A DNA stretch of 64,000 nucleotides from contig NZ_BILY01000009.1 in the NCBI RefSeq assembly GCF_004000805.1, forward strand, positions 1 to 64,000, given 5' to 3'. The DNA comes from Paenibacillus glycanilyticus NBRC 16618 (GTDB lineage Bacteria; Bacillota; Bacilli; Paenibacillales; Paenibacillaceae). Below the pieces are notes generated by a model, which did no database searches, was not told the origin of the DNA, and was given only the letters and a program-made list of their open reading frames with translations. A program made the translations under genes and the position numbers. This document shows, in pieces, positions 44,629-55,200 of the stretch (the stretch's first letter is position 1; each line of letters starts with the position of its first letter).

Positions 44629-47600
44629 ATGAACAAAATTATTTTTCCCCTAAAACCAGGAGACCGAAGCCCGGAGGTCGGCGATCTGCAAGACGCGCTG
44701 CAGCTATTCCTGGATAAAGCTATTATTATGTCTGGTAATGACAGTTTCAGGCAAGAGCTAGCTGCAATGATGCAGCAAGAGCGCGTTGATCAAGTATATA
44801 AAGATGGCACAATTAAGCTGGTCAGCATCTTTCAAGAGGAGCGGCACCTGGCAGACAGCGGAGTCGTGGATGAGACGACAGCTGCTGCTATCAATGAAAT
44901 CCTGCAGGAGCTAGGAGTATTGAATGAAGGATTGGCTCAATTGGCTGATGCGCTGAAGGCGCAAGTTCAAACATTGAACTCGATCAACGCCGGAACAGAC
45001 CATCTGGCGAGTATTGACGAGAAGATCGGTTCGCTTGGGAGAGCAGCCGCTCGGCTCTCGCTCAACATGCAAGGCGAAGCGGTCAGAGACCTTCATGCCA
45101 AATTGGTGAGCCTAGGTGCTACGCTTCCGGCGGGCGAGACGGAGAGCGGTATCTTCGGCGTCGGCACGCGCGATGTGCTGCTGCAGCTGCAAGCTAAATT
45201 TGACCTTGCCCAGACAGGCGTATTGGATGACGGGACGCGAAACGCTCTTCTCACTGCTGTCGGGGGCACCGTTCTTCCGAGACGAGTTGAGGGACGTATC
45301 TTTCTGGAAAACGGCTTGCCCGCTGCGAAGATTACGCTGCGCATCGTGAACAAAGGCTTCGGCGAGGACGAGACTTTGCTCGGCGAGATCGAGACAGATG
45401 ATCAAGGCTTCTATGTTTTGCCCTATGACTTGGACAATTCGGCCGCACATATCGAAGTGAGGACCGTTGACTCAGATCTTCAAGAAGTTCGGCTCTCCAT
45501 TCCGAAGTTTAACGCAGACCGATATGAAGTGCTCAACCTTGTTGCGCCTTCCTTCATTAAATCTCAGACCAACGAATTTTTATTGATGACGGGCGATCTT
45601 GGGAAAATCATCGGCGAAGACCCTGGCAAGCTCGCTCGGGCGCAAGAGAAAGGAAACAACTATGATTTGTCGATGCTCAATGAATCCACCAATTGGGACG
45701 CGCGTTTAATCGCTAGAGCCGCGTCTGCCGCCAAGCTCAGCACGATAACGGGTATTCGGCACGATGCACTCTATGGCGCAATCCGCGCCGGGTTGCCTGA
45801 TGATCCCGAAGCGCTTGCCATGGTTACGCCGGAGGCATTCGCAACTGCCTTGACGCGAGCCCATGAAGCAGGTGTGATCACCCTTAATATGGATCAAATC
45901 ACCCTAGCAGCCCGATCGTTCGAAGCCTTTGCCCTTGCCGCACGGCGTAAGATGATCGTTCCGGGCGCATTATCAAGCATTGGTGATATGCTGGACAAAT
46001 TGAATCTGGAACAGACGCACAAGGACGAGTTTGAGAAGCTGTTGATGAAGTATGATGGCGACGACGAACAATTATGGAGGGAAGCCAAGAATAAAAGCAT
46101 CCCTATCGCCGATTTGCAATTGCAAGGCAAACTGGCCTATTTGACTTTGAATAACGCTCCGCTTACCGAGTCTCTGATGAATGAAATCGGCTCGCAAGAG
46201 AACTTGGCGCATTTGGCCCAGAATGATTTATATATGCCAAAAGAATGGAGTACGAGGCTAGATAGCATGGCTAGCGAGGATGGCGTCGTCATCCCCGAGA
46301 AGCTTGCTGGACTGATCCCGACCGCTTATGGTCAGAAGGAACTTAACGACCGCCGCGACGCATACGCCGGCGACCTTGCGCGCAAGGTGCGTCAGAGCTT
46401 TCCCACTCATGTCATCCAACGGATGCTGGAGAAGAATGATTTGAGTCTGGGTCCGCAGCATGATGATATGAAGGAACCTGTTCAATCTTTATTGAAAAAT
46501 GCGGCGAACAAGGGATTTCAGCTTGGACGAACGCCGGTGGAACAATTCCTTCAGCATCATGGGGAATCTTTGTTTGATGGGTTCACCAAGGACAATAAAC
46601 GACTTGCCGAGGACGGGGTCAAGCTGTTGACGCGCGTTTACCAGATGACTCCGAGCGACGATGCAATGGCGAAATTGCTCGAACTCGGCTTCACTTCGGC
46701 CAGGCAGGTTGCCTCAATTCCGAAAGCTGCATTTATCGAACGGTACGCTCAAGATTTCGGTTCGCAAGCCGTAACGGATGTTGTTTGGGATAAGAGCGTA
46801 CAAATTACTTCATCTACGTTTAATATTTACACGCTTGCCAAGAAGGTGGACAGTGCACCAACGATTACGGCGATCACTGGCGCAACGGAACGCCATGAGA
46901 ACGCCAAGAGTGACTTGAAGTTGCTGCTGAAAGATTATCCGACGATGGAATCGCTCTTCGATTCAATGGATTATTGCGAATGCGAGCATTGCCGCTCTGT
47001 TCTAAGTCCTGCCGCGTATTTGGTCGACTTGTTGCGCTTCGTTGATCCCTCCGAACAAGATTGGGAGCATACCTTGAAGGATTGGGAGAAGAATCATAAC
47101 GGCAAAACATATGCCAACTACAATTATCTAAAGCCATATGAAGCTCTCATTAAGCGCCGCCCGGATATCCCGTATCTGCCTTTGACTTGCGAGAATACCA
47201 ACACTGCAATGCCCTATATCGATCTCGTAAATGAAATTTTGGAATACTACGTTGCCAATCGTCAAATAGATGCCAAAGCGGTGCGCGATACCGGGGAAGC
47301 CACCTCAGCCGAATTGATTGCGGAACCTCAGAACATCATCCCCCTGGCCTACGAAACATTAAAAGACGCTATCTATCCGCTGTCGTTGCCGTTTGATTTG
47401 TGGTTGGAGACGGTACGCCGCTTCTGCGACTATTTCGAGACGCCATTTTGGAAAGTATTGGATTCATTTCGGCCGAGCCATGAATTGTTCGTGCCTGTGG
47501 AAGAACCGAAAGAAGCCTACTATCGCGTACATATCTTCAGCGAATATCTTGGATTGACTCCCGATGAATATGCCCTGTATACCGCTCCGAATATAGCAAG

Positions 47601-50600
47601 CTGGCCCAGATTATACGGTTACGACGTGGAGAACGGAATAGAAGCCATCGCTATACTAAAATCGGCCAAAATGCTTTCTCGCAGACTGGATGTAACCTAT
47701 AAGGAGCTCATTGAGCTTGTGCAGACCGAGTTTGTAAACCCGAGACTGCACACTCTGGTCACGCTGCGCAAGCTGGGACTTGATTTGCAAGAAGTGTTTC
47801 GCTACAAGAAGCATCCTGAATATGAGCCGCTTAAACCTGAGGAAGAAGAAGAGTTTGAGCGGTGTCTGACAGAGCTCACCGAAAAGTTCGGGCCTCACTC
47901 TGACGTCGCACTTTGGTTGCAACATTCAAGGGAAGCAGGGGATTTCGAGCAAATCGTTGTTTTAAAAGATCTGGATAACTCCGGCAGGTTAGATCAGCAA
48001 GAGCTGAGATATGCGGACGGTTCAGAAGTGGATGCCTCGTTCTTCCTCAAATTGAATGTATTCGTTCGGTTATGGAAGCGGCTGGGCTGGACGATGGAGG
48101 AGACTGATCTTGCACTAACCACTTTTTGTCATCTTCCCGTCAACGAAGAAATCACCGATGTTAAATTGGGAAATGCGATGCAAACCGCACTCGTTTATTT
48201 GGCGCATCTCAAAGAACTGTCGGAACGGCTTCAAACAGGCAAAGATTCGCGAATCAAGCTGCTGATGCTGTGGTCGGAGCGAATGCCGACGAAGGGTAAA
48301 AACTCGTTGTACGCGCAGCTGTTCTTAACTCGCAACATCCTGAAAGAAGATGCTGTATTTGACGACCCATTGGACAACTATCTAAGCGACCCGAAATTAT
48401 TTCTTGCAGATCATTTACCTGCGATACAAGCCGCGTTGAACGTAACGGCAGATGAGATTGCCCTGATCCTGAAAGATAGCAACAAGGATGAAGAGAGAGA
48501 TATCCATAAAGCCAAACTACTGCTAACCAACATTTCTACGCTTTATCGCTATGGTCTGTTGGCCAAAGCATTGAAGTTGTCCATCAGCGAATTGATTATC
48601 TTAAAGGCGCTTAGCGGATTGAATCCGTTTCATCCGCTCAGTCCGAATGCGCTGAGCAGCATCGAGGACGATTATCCGCTCGAGCAAACGCTTGATTTCG
48701 TACGCCTCGTGCAGGAAGTCAAGGGCAGTGCATTCACAGTCAGCGACCTGAATTACCTGTTCCGGCATCGGATGGATCCGAACGGCAGCTATCGCGAAGA
48801 CGGCAGCTCCAAGGATTGGATCAGGCTATCGGCGGCGCAGCTGCGTGCCATTGCTGCCGACTTCGCCGTACCTGATAACGCGGCTAGCGTGAGCGATGAC
48901 GAGCTTCGTCAGAAGATGGGGATGGCTTTTGCTCCCGATGTCGTTGAGCAGTTGCTAGACAAAGCAGTGTATAGCGCGACGAAAGAACACGTGCTCCCAA
49001 CGCATCGCCTCGACCCTGCTATTTATGGGAATAACGGCGTGAATGTTTCATATGACGACATACGACAACAACAGAAGGTAACGTATACAGGTGTTCTGAC
49101 CGCTGCTGATAAAACCGCATTGCTTGCCGCGATCCCGGAACCGTTACCGGGTGAACAAGATTCCATTGCTGCGCGTCAAATGTATTCGGAGCTGCTCGAT
49201 GAGATCTCGATAAACTCAAGTGCTCAATTCGAGGTCTTCTTCAGCAAGAACTTCGATGGACCACTGAAATTCAATGAGCTCTATGGTGACACGGTAAATT
49301 TATCGCGAGATGCGAAACGCCAGCAGATATTGGCGACCATACTTCCTCTCCTTCAAGCGAAACTTACTCGCAAGGCAATCGTGCAAGCGATGACGTTGCA
49401 GACCGGCGGCGATCCAACGTTGATCGAAACACTGATGACGAACGAGAATTTTCTTGCTTTACCTAATGCAACCGATAAGTCGATTCTGTCCATACTTGAA
49501 GGCCTAAGCCAGCGAGGCTTTAGTGTGAAGCTTAACCCTTCTGATACTGAGGATCTGATCCAAACCATCGGGAACATTGAACTCTTGGACGACGACGAAC
49601 GCCAGGAAGTGGTATGGGAGGGCTTTATCGAAGTCCCGCAGGAAGGAGAGTACCGTTTCTATGCCAAATTGGGCATGAAGGCTGCCAAAGTTGAGCTTTC
49701 TATTGACCAGACAACCGTTGCGTTTACGCAAGGCGGCATTGCTTCGGAAGATGGCGAGGAGCTGTTCGCGATTATTAACTTGAAGCCAGGTGTGCTTTAT
49801 GACTTCCATTTGACAGCCACCAACTTGCAAAAAGGTTCTTTCCAATTGTTAATCAAAGGTGAGACCACGCCTAAAGCGCAATTGAGTAAGCTTGTGGTCA
49901 CGATCCCGAAGGCAGTGTGTATTGGAGCGGAGCGTGCATACACCATGACAGCCAAAGCACTGCAGCTCGTGCTAGGGCTCGGCTTGAGCGAGAGGGAGGT
50001 TCGCCACATTCTGACGAATCCGTCGGACTTTGGCGGCGTGAATTGGCGTCTGTTGCCAACGGAGAAACAAAGGGCTAGGGAAGATTCAGGTGAGGAAGAT
50101 CAGGATGAGCAAGCTTTCGCTGCGGCCGTGGCGAGTTTCAGCGGATTTAGGCCTTTGATACATTATGCTTCGCTTAAGCGCGCACTGGCAGGCGGAGGTG
50201 ATGACCTCATCGCCATCTTCGAATATGCCCGATTGCGTTGCGAAGACAATGAGAAGGACTCAAGGATAGAAGAGTTATGTGAACGTATCGCGACTCTGAC
50301 AAGGAGACAGGGTAGTGAAGTGCAACTGGCAGCAGCCGAACTTAAGATGAAGGAACCCGTACAATTCGCGGACGAAGAGTTGGTGGGACGTTTGTGGCAA
50401 GCGCTGCAAATCGTCGAAAGGTTCGGGATATCGGTGTCGACATTGAAGAAATGGCTCACCTCTCGGCCGGATGCAACCGTTGCCATGAATATTCGTAGGA
50501 CGGTAAAAGCTCGCTTCGAGCCGGAGACATGGCAACGATTCGCACGAGCGATCTTCGACCCGTTGCGCCAACGTCAGCGCGATGCGCTGGTCGCTTACAT

Positions 50601-52212
50601 CATGCACACGAACGAGCAATTGGTTAGCGTCGAGAAGCTGTTTGAATACTTCTTGATCGATCCCGGAACCGAGCCGGTTGTGCAAACCTCGCGGCTTCGG
50701 CTGGCCATATCATCGGTGCAGACGTTTATACAGCGCTGTTTCTTGAACCTTGAGCCTAGTGTTCATCCTTCGGTACTGAACGCGCAGCATTGGAGCTGGA
50801 TGAAACGCTATCGGTTGTGGGAGGCGAACCGCAAGATTTTCCTTTACCCCGAGAACTGGCTTGAGCCGGAGTGGCGTGACGACAAAACCCATTTGTTTCA
50901 GGAGCTGGAGAGCAGTCTGTTGCAAGGCGATGTGACGAATCAGCTCGCCGAGGATGCGCTTTATGTATACCTGAAGAAGCTCGACCAGTTGGCGCGGTTA
51001 GAAATTGTAACGATGTACGTGGAGGAGAAGCCGTTAGGTCCACCAACTATTCACGTGATCGGACGCACCTATATGTCGCCGCGACAGTATTTCTATCGAA
51101 GCTACGCTCATCACATGTGGACCCCTTGGGAGCCGGTCACGGCAGATATCGACGGCGATCATCTTGTTGCAGTCGTGTGGAGAGAGCGACTTCATTTGTT
51201 CTGGCTAACCTTCATGGAGAAGGTAGAGGAGTCTACGACAGGCCCGACTATAAACGAGAAGAGCCCGCTAGGCGAGACTCCGTTAACAACGTTAATTAAT
51301 AACGTCGTAACGGTCTCCAAAGGTGCGGTTAATCGAAGTCTCGATATTCAACTGAGCTGGTCCGAATACTTTCAAGGCGAGTGGTCGGTACGGGAATCAA
51401 GTGGTTTTGGGAATACGATCACTTCTCAGCCCTTTCTTGCAAGCGAAGTATTTGTAACCGTGTCAAAGGAGGAGGATTCGGATGCAGGTACAGATGCGGT
51501 TCGAATTCATTTGAACGGTTTAGAACACGACTTCAAATTGACTAGCAAAAACGGCGTTCCCCAGTTCGGACCAACTAGCTTGTCGACTGCTCCTTCACCA
51601 TACTCGGTTAACGAGACGTCATTTAATCGTTACAAAGGGGAGACAGCATTAGCGGTATCATTCGTACAGCAAGTGGTAACGACAGACGGCGTCACGCAAG
51701 CCGATCCGCGCGCGCCGCACACCATTATGTCCAATATAGACAAATTTACGATATTACAGGCTAGTAATCCAATGAGTTGGCCGAATGAGGAGTTTGCGCC
51801 GCTAGTCAGTCCTGTTTTTTATGCCGACGATAGGCATACGTTTTTTGTAGAGCCGTCTTTGACGGAGACAACGGTCAAGACGTGGCAGGGCTATATCCAT
51901 ACCGAGAAGTCTCTGCGACCGCGCTGGAACGATTTTATTCTGCATCCGCCTCACGATCTCTTCCCGGTGATTCCGCCGAAATATAACCAGGTATTCGTGA
52001 AGCAGCCTCAACCTAGACCCGAATTGATGAGATCCGTTTCGCTGTATAGCATTAAACCCAATGTAGACGCGCAAACTCAGCCCAACATTGCCATGCAGTT
52101 CGGCGATGTCATCATCGGAGCCAAAGGCCGCATTCAAGAGACGGAGCAAATATCCCACGTCATCACCAGCGCCGGCGGCAGCATCAATCTGAGGAATAGA
52201 GGTGCTAAATGA
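44629..52212 (+). CDS. Tc toxin TcA component, N-terminal subunit
   Basis: A 2527-residue TcA-like protein, the N-terminal part of a split A component. Order: two peptidoglycan-binding-1-like domains (about 1-95 and 135-212), a transthyretin/carboxypeptidase-regulatory-like beta domain (about 222-300), a helical VRP1 region (VKLLTRVYQMTPSDDAMAKL, about 663), the family motif DYCECEHCRSVLSPAAYLVDLL (about 779), an EF-hand-like loop DLDNSGRLDQQE (1114-1125), a PA14-like insert (GFIEVPQEGEYRFYAKLGMK, about 1663), and the neuraminidase-like region (MKRYRLWEANRKIFLYPENW, about 2057). It forms the shell and receptor-binding part of the pore. AAAAGGAGG precedes the ATG. Its TGA overlaps the next gene start. 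Confidence 0.9.
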   Translation: MNKIIFPLKPGDRSPEVGDLQDALQLFLDKAIIMSGNDSFRQELAAMMQQERVDQVYKDGTIKLVSIFQEERHLADSGVVDETTAAAINEILQELGVLNEGLAQLADALKAQVQTLNSINAGTDHLASIDEKIGSLGRAAARLSLNMQGEAVRDLHAKLVSLGATLPAGETESGIFGVGTRDVLLQLQAKFDLAQTGVLDDGTRNALLTAVGGTVLPRRVEGRIFLENGLPAAKITLRIVNKGFGEDETLLGEIETDDQGFYVLPYDLDNSAAHIEVRTVDSDLQEVRLSIPKFNADRYEVLNLVAPSFIKSQTNEFLLMTGDLGKIIGEDPGKLARAQEKGNNYDLSMLNESTNWDARLIARAASAAKLSTITGIRHDALYGAIRAGLPDDPEALAMVTPEAFATALTRAHEAGVITLNMDQITLAARSFEAFALAARRKMIVPGALSSIGDMLDKLNLEQTHKDEFEKLLMKYDGDDEQLWREAKNKSIPIADLQLQGKLAYLTLNNAPLTESLMNEIGSQENLAHLAQNDLYMPKEWSTRLDSMASEDGVVIPEKLAGLIPTAYGQKELNDRRDAYAGDLARKVRQSFPTHVIQRMLEKNDLSLGPQHDDMKEPVQSLLKNAANKGFQLGRTPVEQFLQHHGESLFDGFTKDNKRLAEDGVKLLTRVYQMTPSDDAMAKLLELGFTSARQVASIPKAAFIERYAQDFGSQAVTDVVWDKSVQITSSTFNIYTLAKKVDSAPTITAITGATERHENAKSDLKLLLKDYPTMESLFDSMDYCECEHCRSVLSPAAYLVDLLRFVDPSEQDWEHTLKDWEKNHNGKTYANYNYLKPYEALIKRRPDIPYLPLTCENTNTAMPYIDLVNEILEYYVANRQIDAKAVRDTGEATSAELIAEPQNIIPLAYETLKDAIYPLSLPFDLWLETVRRFCDYFETPFWKVLDSFRPSHELFVPVEEPKEAYYRVHIFSEYLGLTPDEYALYTAPNIASWPRLYGYDVENGIEAIAILKSAKMLSRRLDVTYKELIELVQTEFVNPRLHTLVTLRKLGLDLQEVFRYKKHPEYEPLKPEEEEEFERCLTELTEKFGPHSDVALWLQHSREAGDFEQIVVLKDLDNSGRLDQQELRYADGSEVDASFFLKLNVFVRLWKRLGWTMEETDLALTTFCHLPVNEEITDVKLGNAMQTALVYLAHLKELSERLQTGKDSRIKLLMLWSERMPTKGKNSLYAQLFLTRNILKEDAVFDDPLDNYLSDPKLFLADHLPAIQAALNVTADEIALILKDSNKDEERDIHKAKLLLTNISTLYRYGLLAKALKLSISELIILKALSGLNPFHPLSPNALSSIEDDYPLEQTLDFVRLVQEVKGSAFTVSDLNYLFRHRMDPNGSYREDGSSKDWIRLSAAQLRAIAADFAVPDNAASVSDDELRQKMGMAFAPDVVEQLLDKAVYSATKEHVLPTHRLDPAIYGNNGVNVSYDDIRQQQKVTYTGVLTAADKTALLAAIPEPLPGEQDSIAARQMYSELLDEISINSSAQFEVFFSKNFDGPLKFNELYGDTVNLSRDAKRQQILATILPLLQAKLTRKAIVQAMTLQTGGDPTLIETLMTNENFLALPNATDKSILSILEGLSQRGFSVKLNPSDTEDLIQTIGNIELLDDDERQEVVWEGFIEVPQEGEYRFYAKLGMKAAKVELSIDQTTVAFTQGGIASEDGEELFAIINLKPGVLYDFHLTATNLQKGSFQLLIKGETTPKAQLSKLVVTIPKAVCIGAERAYTMTAKALQLVLGLGLSEREVRHILTNPSDFGGVNWRLLPTEKQRAREDSGEEDQDEQAFAAAVASFSGFRPLIHYASLKRALAGGGDDLIAIFEYARLRCEDNEKDSRIEELCERIATLTRRQGSEVQLAAAELKMKEPVQFADEELVGRLWQALQIVERFGISVSTLKKWLTSRPDATVAMNIRRTVKARFEPETWQRFARAIFDPLRQRQRDALVAYIMHTNEQLVSVEKLFEYFLIDPGTEPVVQTSRLRLAISSVQTFIQRCFLNLEPSVHPSVLNAQHWSWMKRYRLWEANRKIFLYPENWLEPEWRDDKTHLFQELESSLLQGDVTNQLAEDALYVYLKKLDQLARLEIVTMYVEEKPLGPPTIHVIGRTYMSPRQYFYRSYAHHMWTPWEPVTADIDGDHLVAVVWRERLHLFWLTFMEKVEESTTGPTINEKSPLGETPLTTLINNVVTVSKGAVNRSLDIQLSWSEYFQGEWSVRESSGFGNTITSQPFLASEVFVTVSKEEDSDAGTDAVRIHLNGLEHDFKLTSKNGVPQFGPTSLSTAPSPYSVNETSFNRYKGETALAVSFVQQVVTTDGVTQADPRAPHTIMSNIDKFTILQASNPMSWPNEEFAPLVSPVFYADDRHTFFVEPSLTETTVKTWQGYIHTEKSLRPRWNDFILHPPHDLFPVIPPKYNQVFVKQPQPRPELMRSVSLYSIKPNVDAQTQPNIAMQFGDVIIGAKGRIQETEQISHVITSAGGSINLRNRGAK

Positions 52213-55200
52213 TATTGAATAACCAACGTGTGAAGGCTGCTCCATTTCACGGATTGGCGGACTCAGCTGCCGTCAAGTTGTTAGGGCCTCTTAACAATTT
52301 TGTCGAGGTCGAAGAAACCACAATGGGCGAACACCTTATTCTTACCAAATCTCGAACTCTCCGCTATCATATTTACCCTCATTTTCATCCCTATGTCGGA
52401 GAATTGGCAAAGCGGTTGATGGAGGGATCGGTGGCAGGATTGCAGGCTGCCGACACCGACTATGTGAAGAACAATGACGGGACGTATCAGACGCTGCCGT
52501 TTAGCTTTCAGATTGCCTTGCCGAATGGTCTGGCTTTGCAATTACCGCGGCCGGGCCAACCGACGGAGATCGAACCGATCACGCTGCAAGGAAGCGTAAC
52601 GGTTGCGATTCCCGACGGTGTTGAAGTGAGGCTGGTTGGCGGATTGAAGACGACGCTGCCCGGAAGCGTCATTGCCACTGATCAACAACGGGGCATAAGG
52701 GTCGTGCACCAGAATGGGACCGCCGCCGATCTTGAAATCGGCGATGTCGTTATCCTTGAGTCCGAAAAGGTAAAAGTGGCCTTGCCGGAAGCCATTCTCA
52801 TCATCGGCGAAGATGGGCAACTGCGCCGGCTAACCGAGCCCGGCATCGTTGAATTGCCAGTGGGGACGAACATCAAGCTGTTGGGCGGCAAGCCGCGCCC
52901 GAAGCTCTATCGGGAGATTTTCACCGAGACGCAATATTCGCCTACGGATCTGGTGCAGCAGCCTTACCCTGTAAGAGACCTTGACTTTACTTCGAGCGGT
53001 GCTTATTCCGTCTATAACTGGGAGCTGTTCTACCACATTCCGATCGCTGCTGCCATACATCTAAGCAAGAACCAGCGCTACGAGGAAGCACAGCGGTGGT
53101 TCCACTTTATCTTTGATCCTACGGACAGCAGCGACGGCGCGACGCCGGAACGCTTCTGGAAAGTGCAGCCGTTTCAGTACACGGAGGTCAAACAGATTGA
53201 AGAAATACTTGTGAATCTATCCGCAGGAACCGACTCAGCGCTGCAGAATGACACGATCAATAGCATTGGGGCTTGGAAGGATTCTCCGTTTCGGCCTCAT
53301 CTCATCGCACGGTACCGCCATACAGCTTATATGTATAAGGCTGTAATGGCTTATTTGGACAATTTAATCGCCTGGGGAGATGACCTGTTCCGGCAGGATA
53401 CCGGCGAAGCCATCAATGAGGCAACGCAGATTTATGTGCTGGCAGCGTTGATTCTGGGCGATCGGCCGCAAGCCGTGCCTAAGAAAGGGTCTCTGGCACC
53501 GCTAACTTATGCCTCCGCGCGCGGCAAGTGGGATGAATTCGGCAACACGCTGGAGAAGATGGAGAGCGAGATTCCGTTTGATCTAGCCCCTCTTCCCATG
53601 ACGGGCGGCGCCATCGATCAATTTGCGACTTTAAGCACGATTGGGACGTCGTTACATTTCTGCGTGCCGCGTAACGACAAGATGATGAGCTATTGGGATA
53701 CGGTCGCCGACCGCTTATTTAAGATCCGCAACAGTTTGAACTTGCAAGGCATCTTTCGCCAGCTGCCGTTGTTCGAGCCGCCAATCGACCCGGCATTGCT
53801 GGCCAGGGCGGCTGCGGCAGGGTTGGATATCGGAGCTGTCATCGCGGGAATCAACCAACCGCTTCCGTTGGTGCGCTATCAATTACTTGTGCAAAAGGCA
53901 GGAGAGATATGCCAGGAAGTCAAATCGCTGGGTAACAGTTTGCTCTCTGCGATGGAGAAGGAGGATAACGAGGCACTGTCGATCCTTCGCGCCAGGCACG
54001 AAAAAGTCATTCTGGGCCTAGCAGAAACGGTAAAATATGCGCAATGGCAGGAGACGATCAAAAACCGGGAAGGTCTCGAGACATCGCTCTTCAACGCGGC
54101 TCAGCGTTACATCTATTATGAACGCATGCTCGGCAAACCGGAAAGTGAAATCGCGATTCCGGGTATGGATGCGCTGGATGCGGACAGCTTCGAAAAGTTT
54201 AAGTTCAAGAGCTCCGAGCCGGAAGTTGTCGGCCGAACTTATGAAGTGGATATTGCGCAAGATTTGGGAGAATCAGGAGGTAAGATTGTGAGCAGCTATG
54301 AAGCTGAGGAATTGGACAAATCTAGTTCTTCAAGAATGTGGCATGATATAGCAAAAGCCTCTATTCTGCTTGGGGAAGGTCTGTCCGTGTTACCGGATTT
54401 CAATATAGACTTCCACTTTTGGGGACTAGGGGGGCATGCCACCAAGGGCGGTACGGATCTTTCCAGAACGGCTCGTCTTGCTGCTGATTTAGCCCTTGAA
54501 TGGTCCGATCACTTGAACTATCAAGCGGGAAGAGCGGCCAAAATAGGTAATTACGCCCGCCGAGAACAAGATTGGCTTCAACAAAGCAATACGGCAGCCG
54601 GCGAGATCAATCAGATCTTCAAACAATTACGAGCCGCGCAAATTCGCGAAAATATCGCCGAGCGCGAGTGGCGCAATCACCAGCAGCAAATCAAGCATTC
54701 GCAGGAAATCGAAGATTTCCTAACCAACGAAAAGAACGGCAAAAAAACCACTCAAGCCTTTTACGCTTGGTTAAAGCGCGAGGTACGCGGTTTATATGCG
54801 CAGGTATTCCAGTTTGCTTTCGATGTGGCGAAGAAAGCCGAATGCGCATTGCAGCACGAATTGGGTAAGCCCGATCTCACTTTCTTGCAGTATGGCTATA
54901 TGTCCGGCAAGGAAGGATTGCTTGCAGGCGAGAAGCTGTATTTCGACCTGAAGCGCATGGAGATGGCTTATCACGAGTTGAATAAGCGCGAGTATGAGCT
55001 GACCAAACACATCAGTTTGATTCAGGTGAATCCGCTGGCCCTCATTGAGCTGCGCACGACGGGGAGAACGACGATACAACTGCCTGAAGCCCTGTTCGAT
55101 ATGGACGGACCTGGACATTATTTCCGGCGGATAAAAAGCGTGGCGATAAGCATTCCTTGCGTGGCGGGCCCTTACACTTCCGTGAATTGCTCATTGATTT

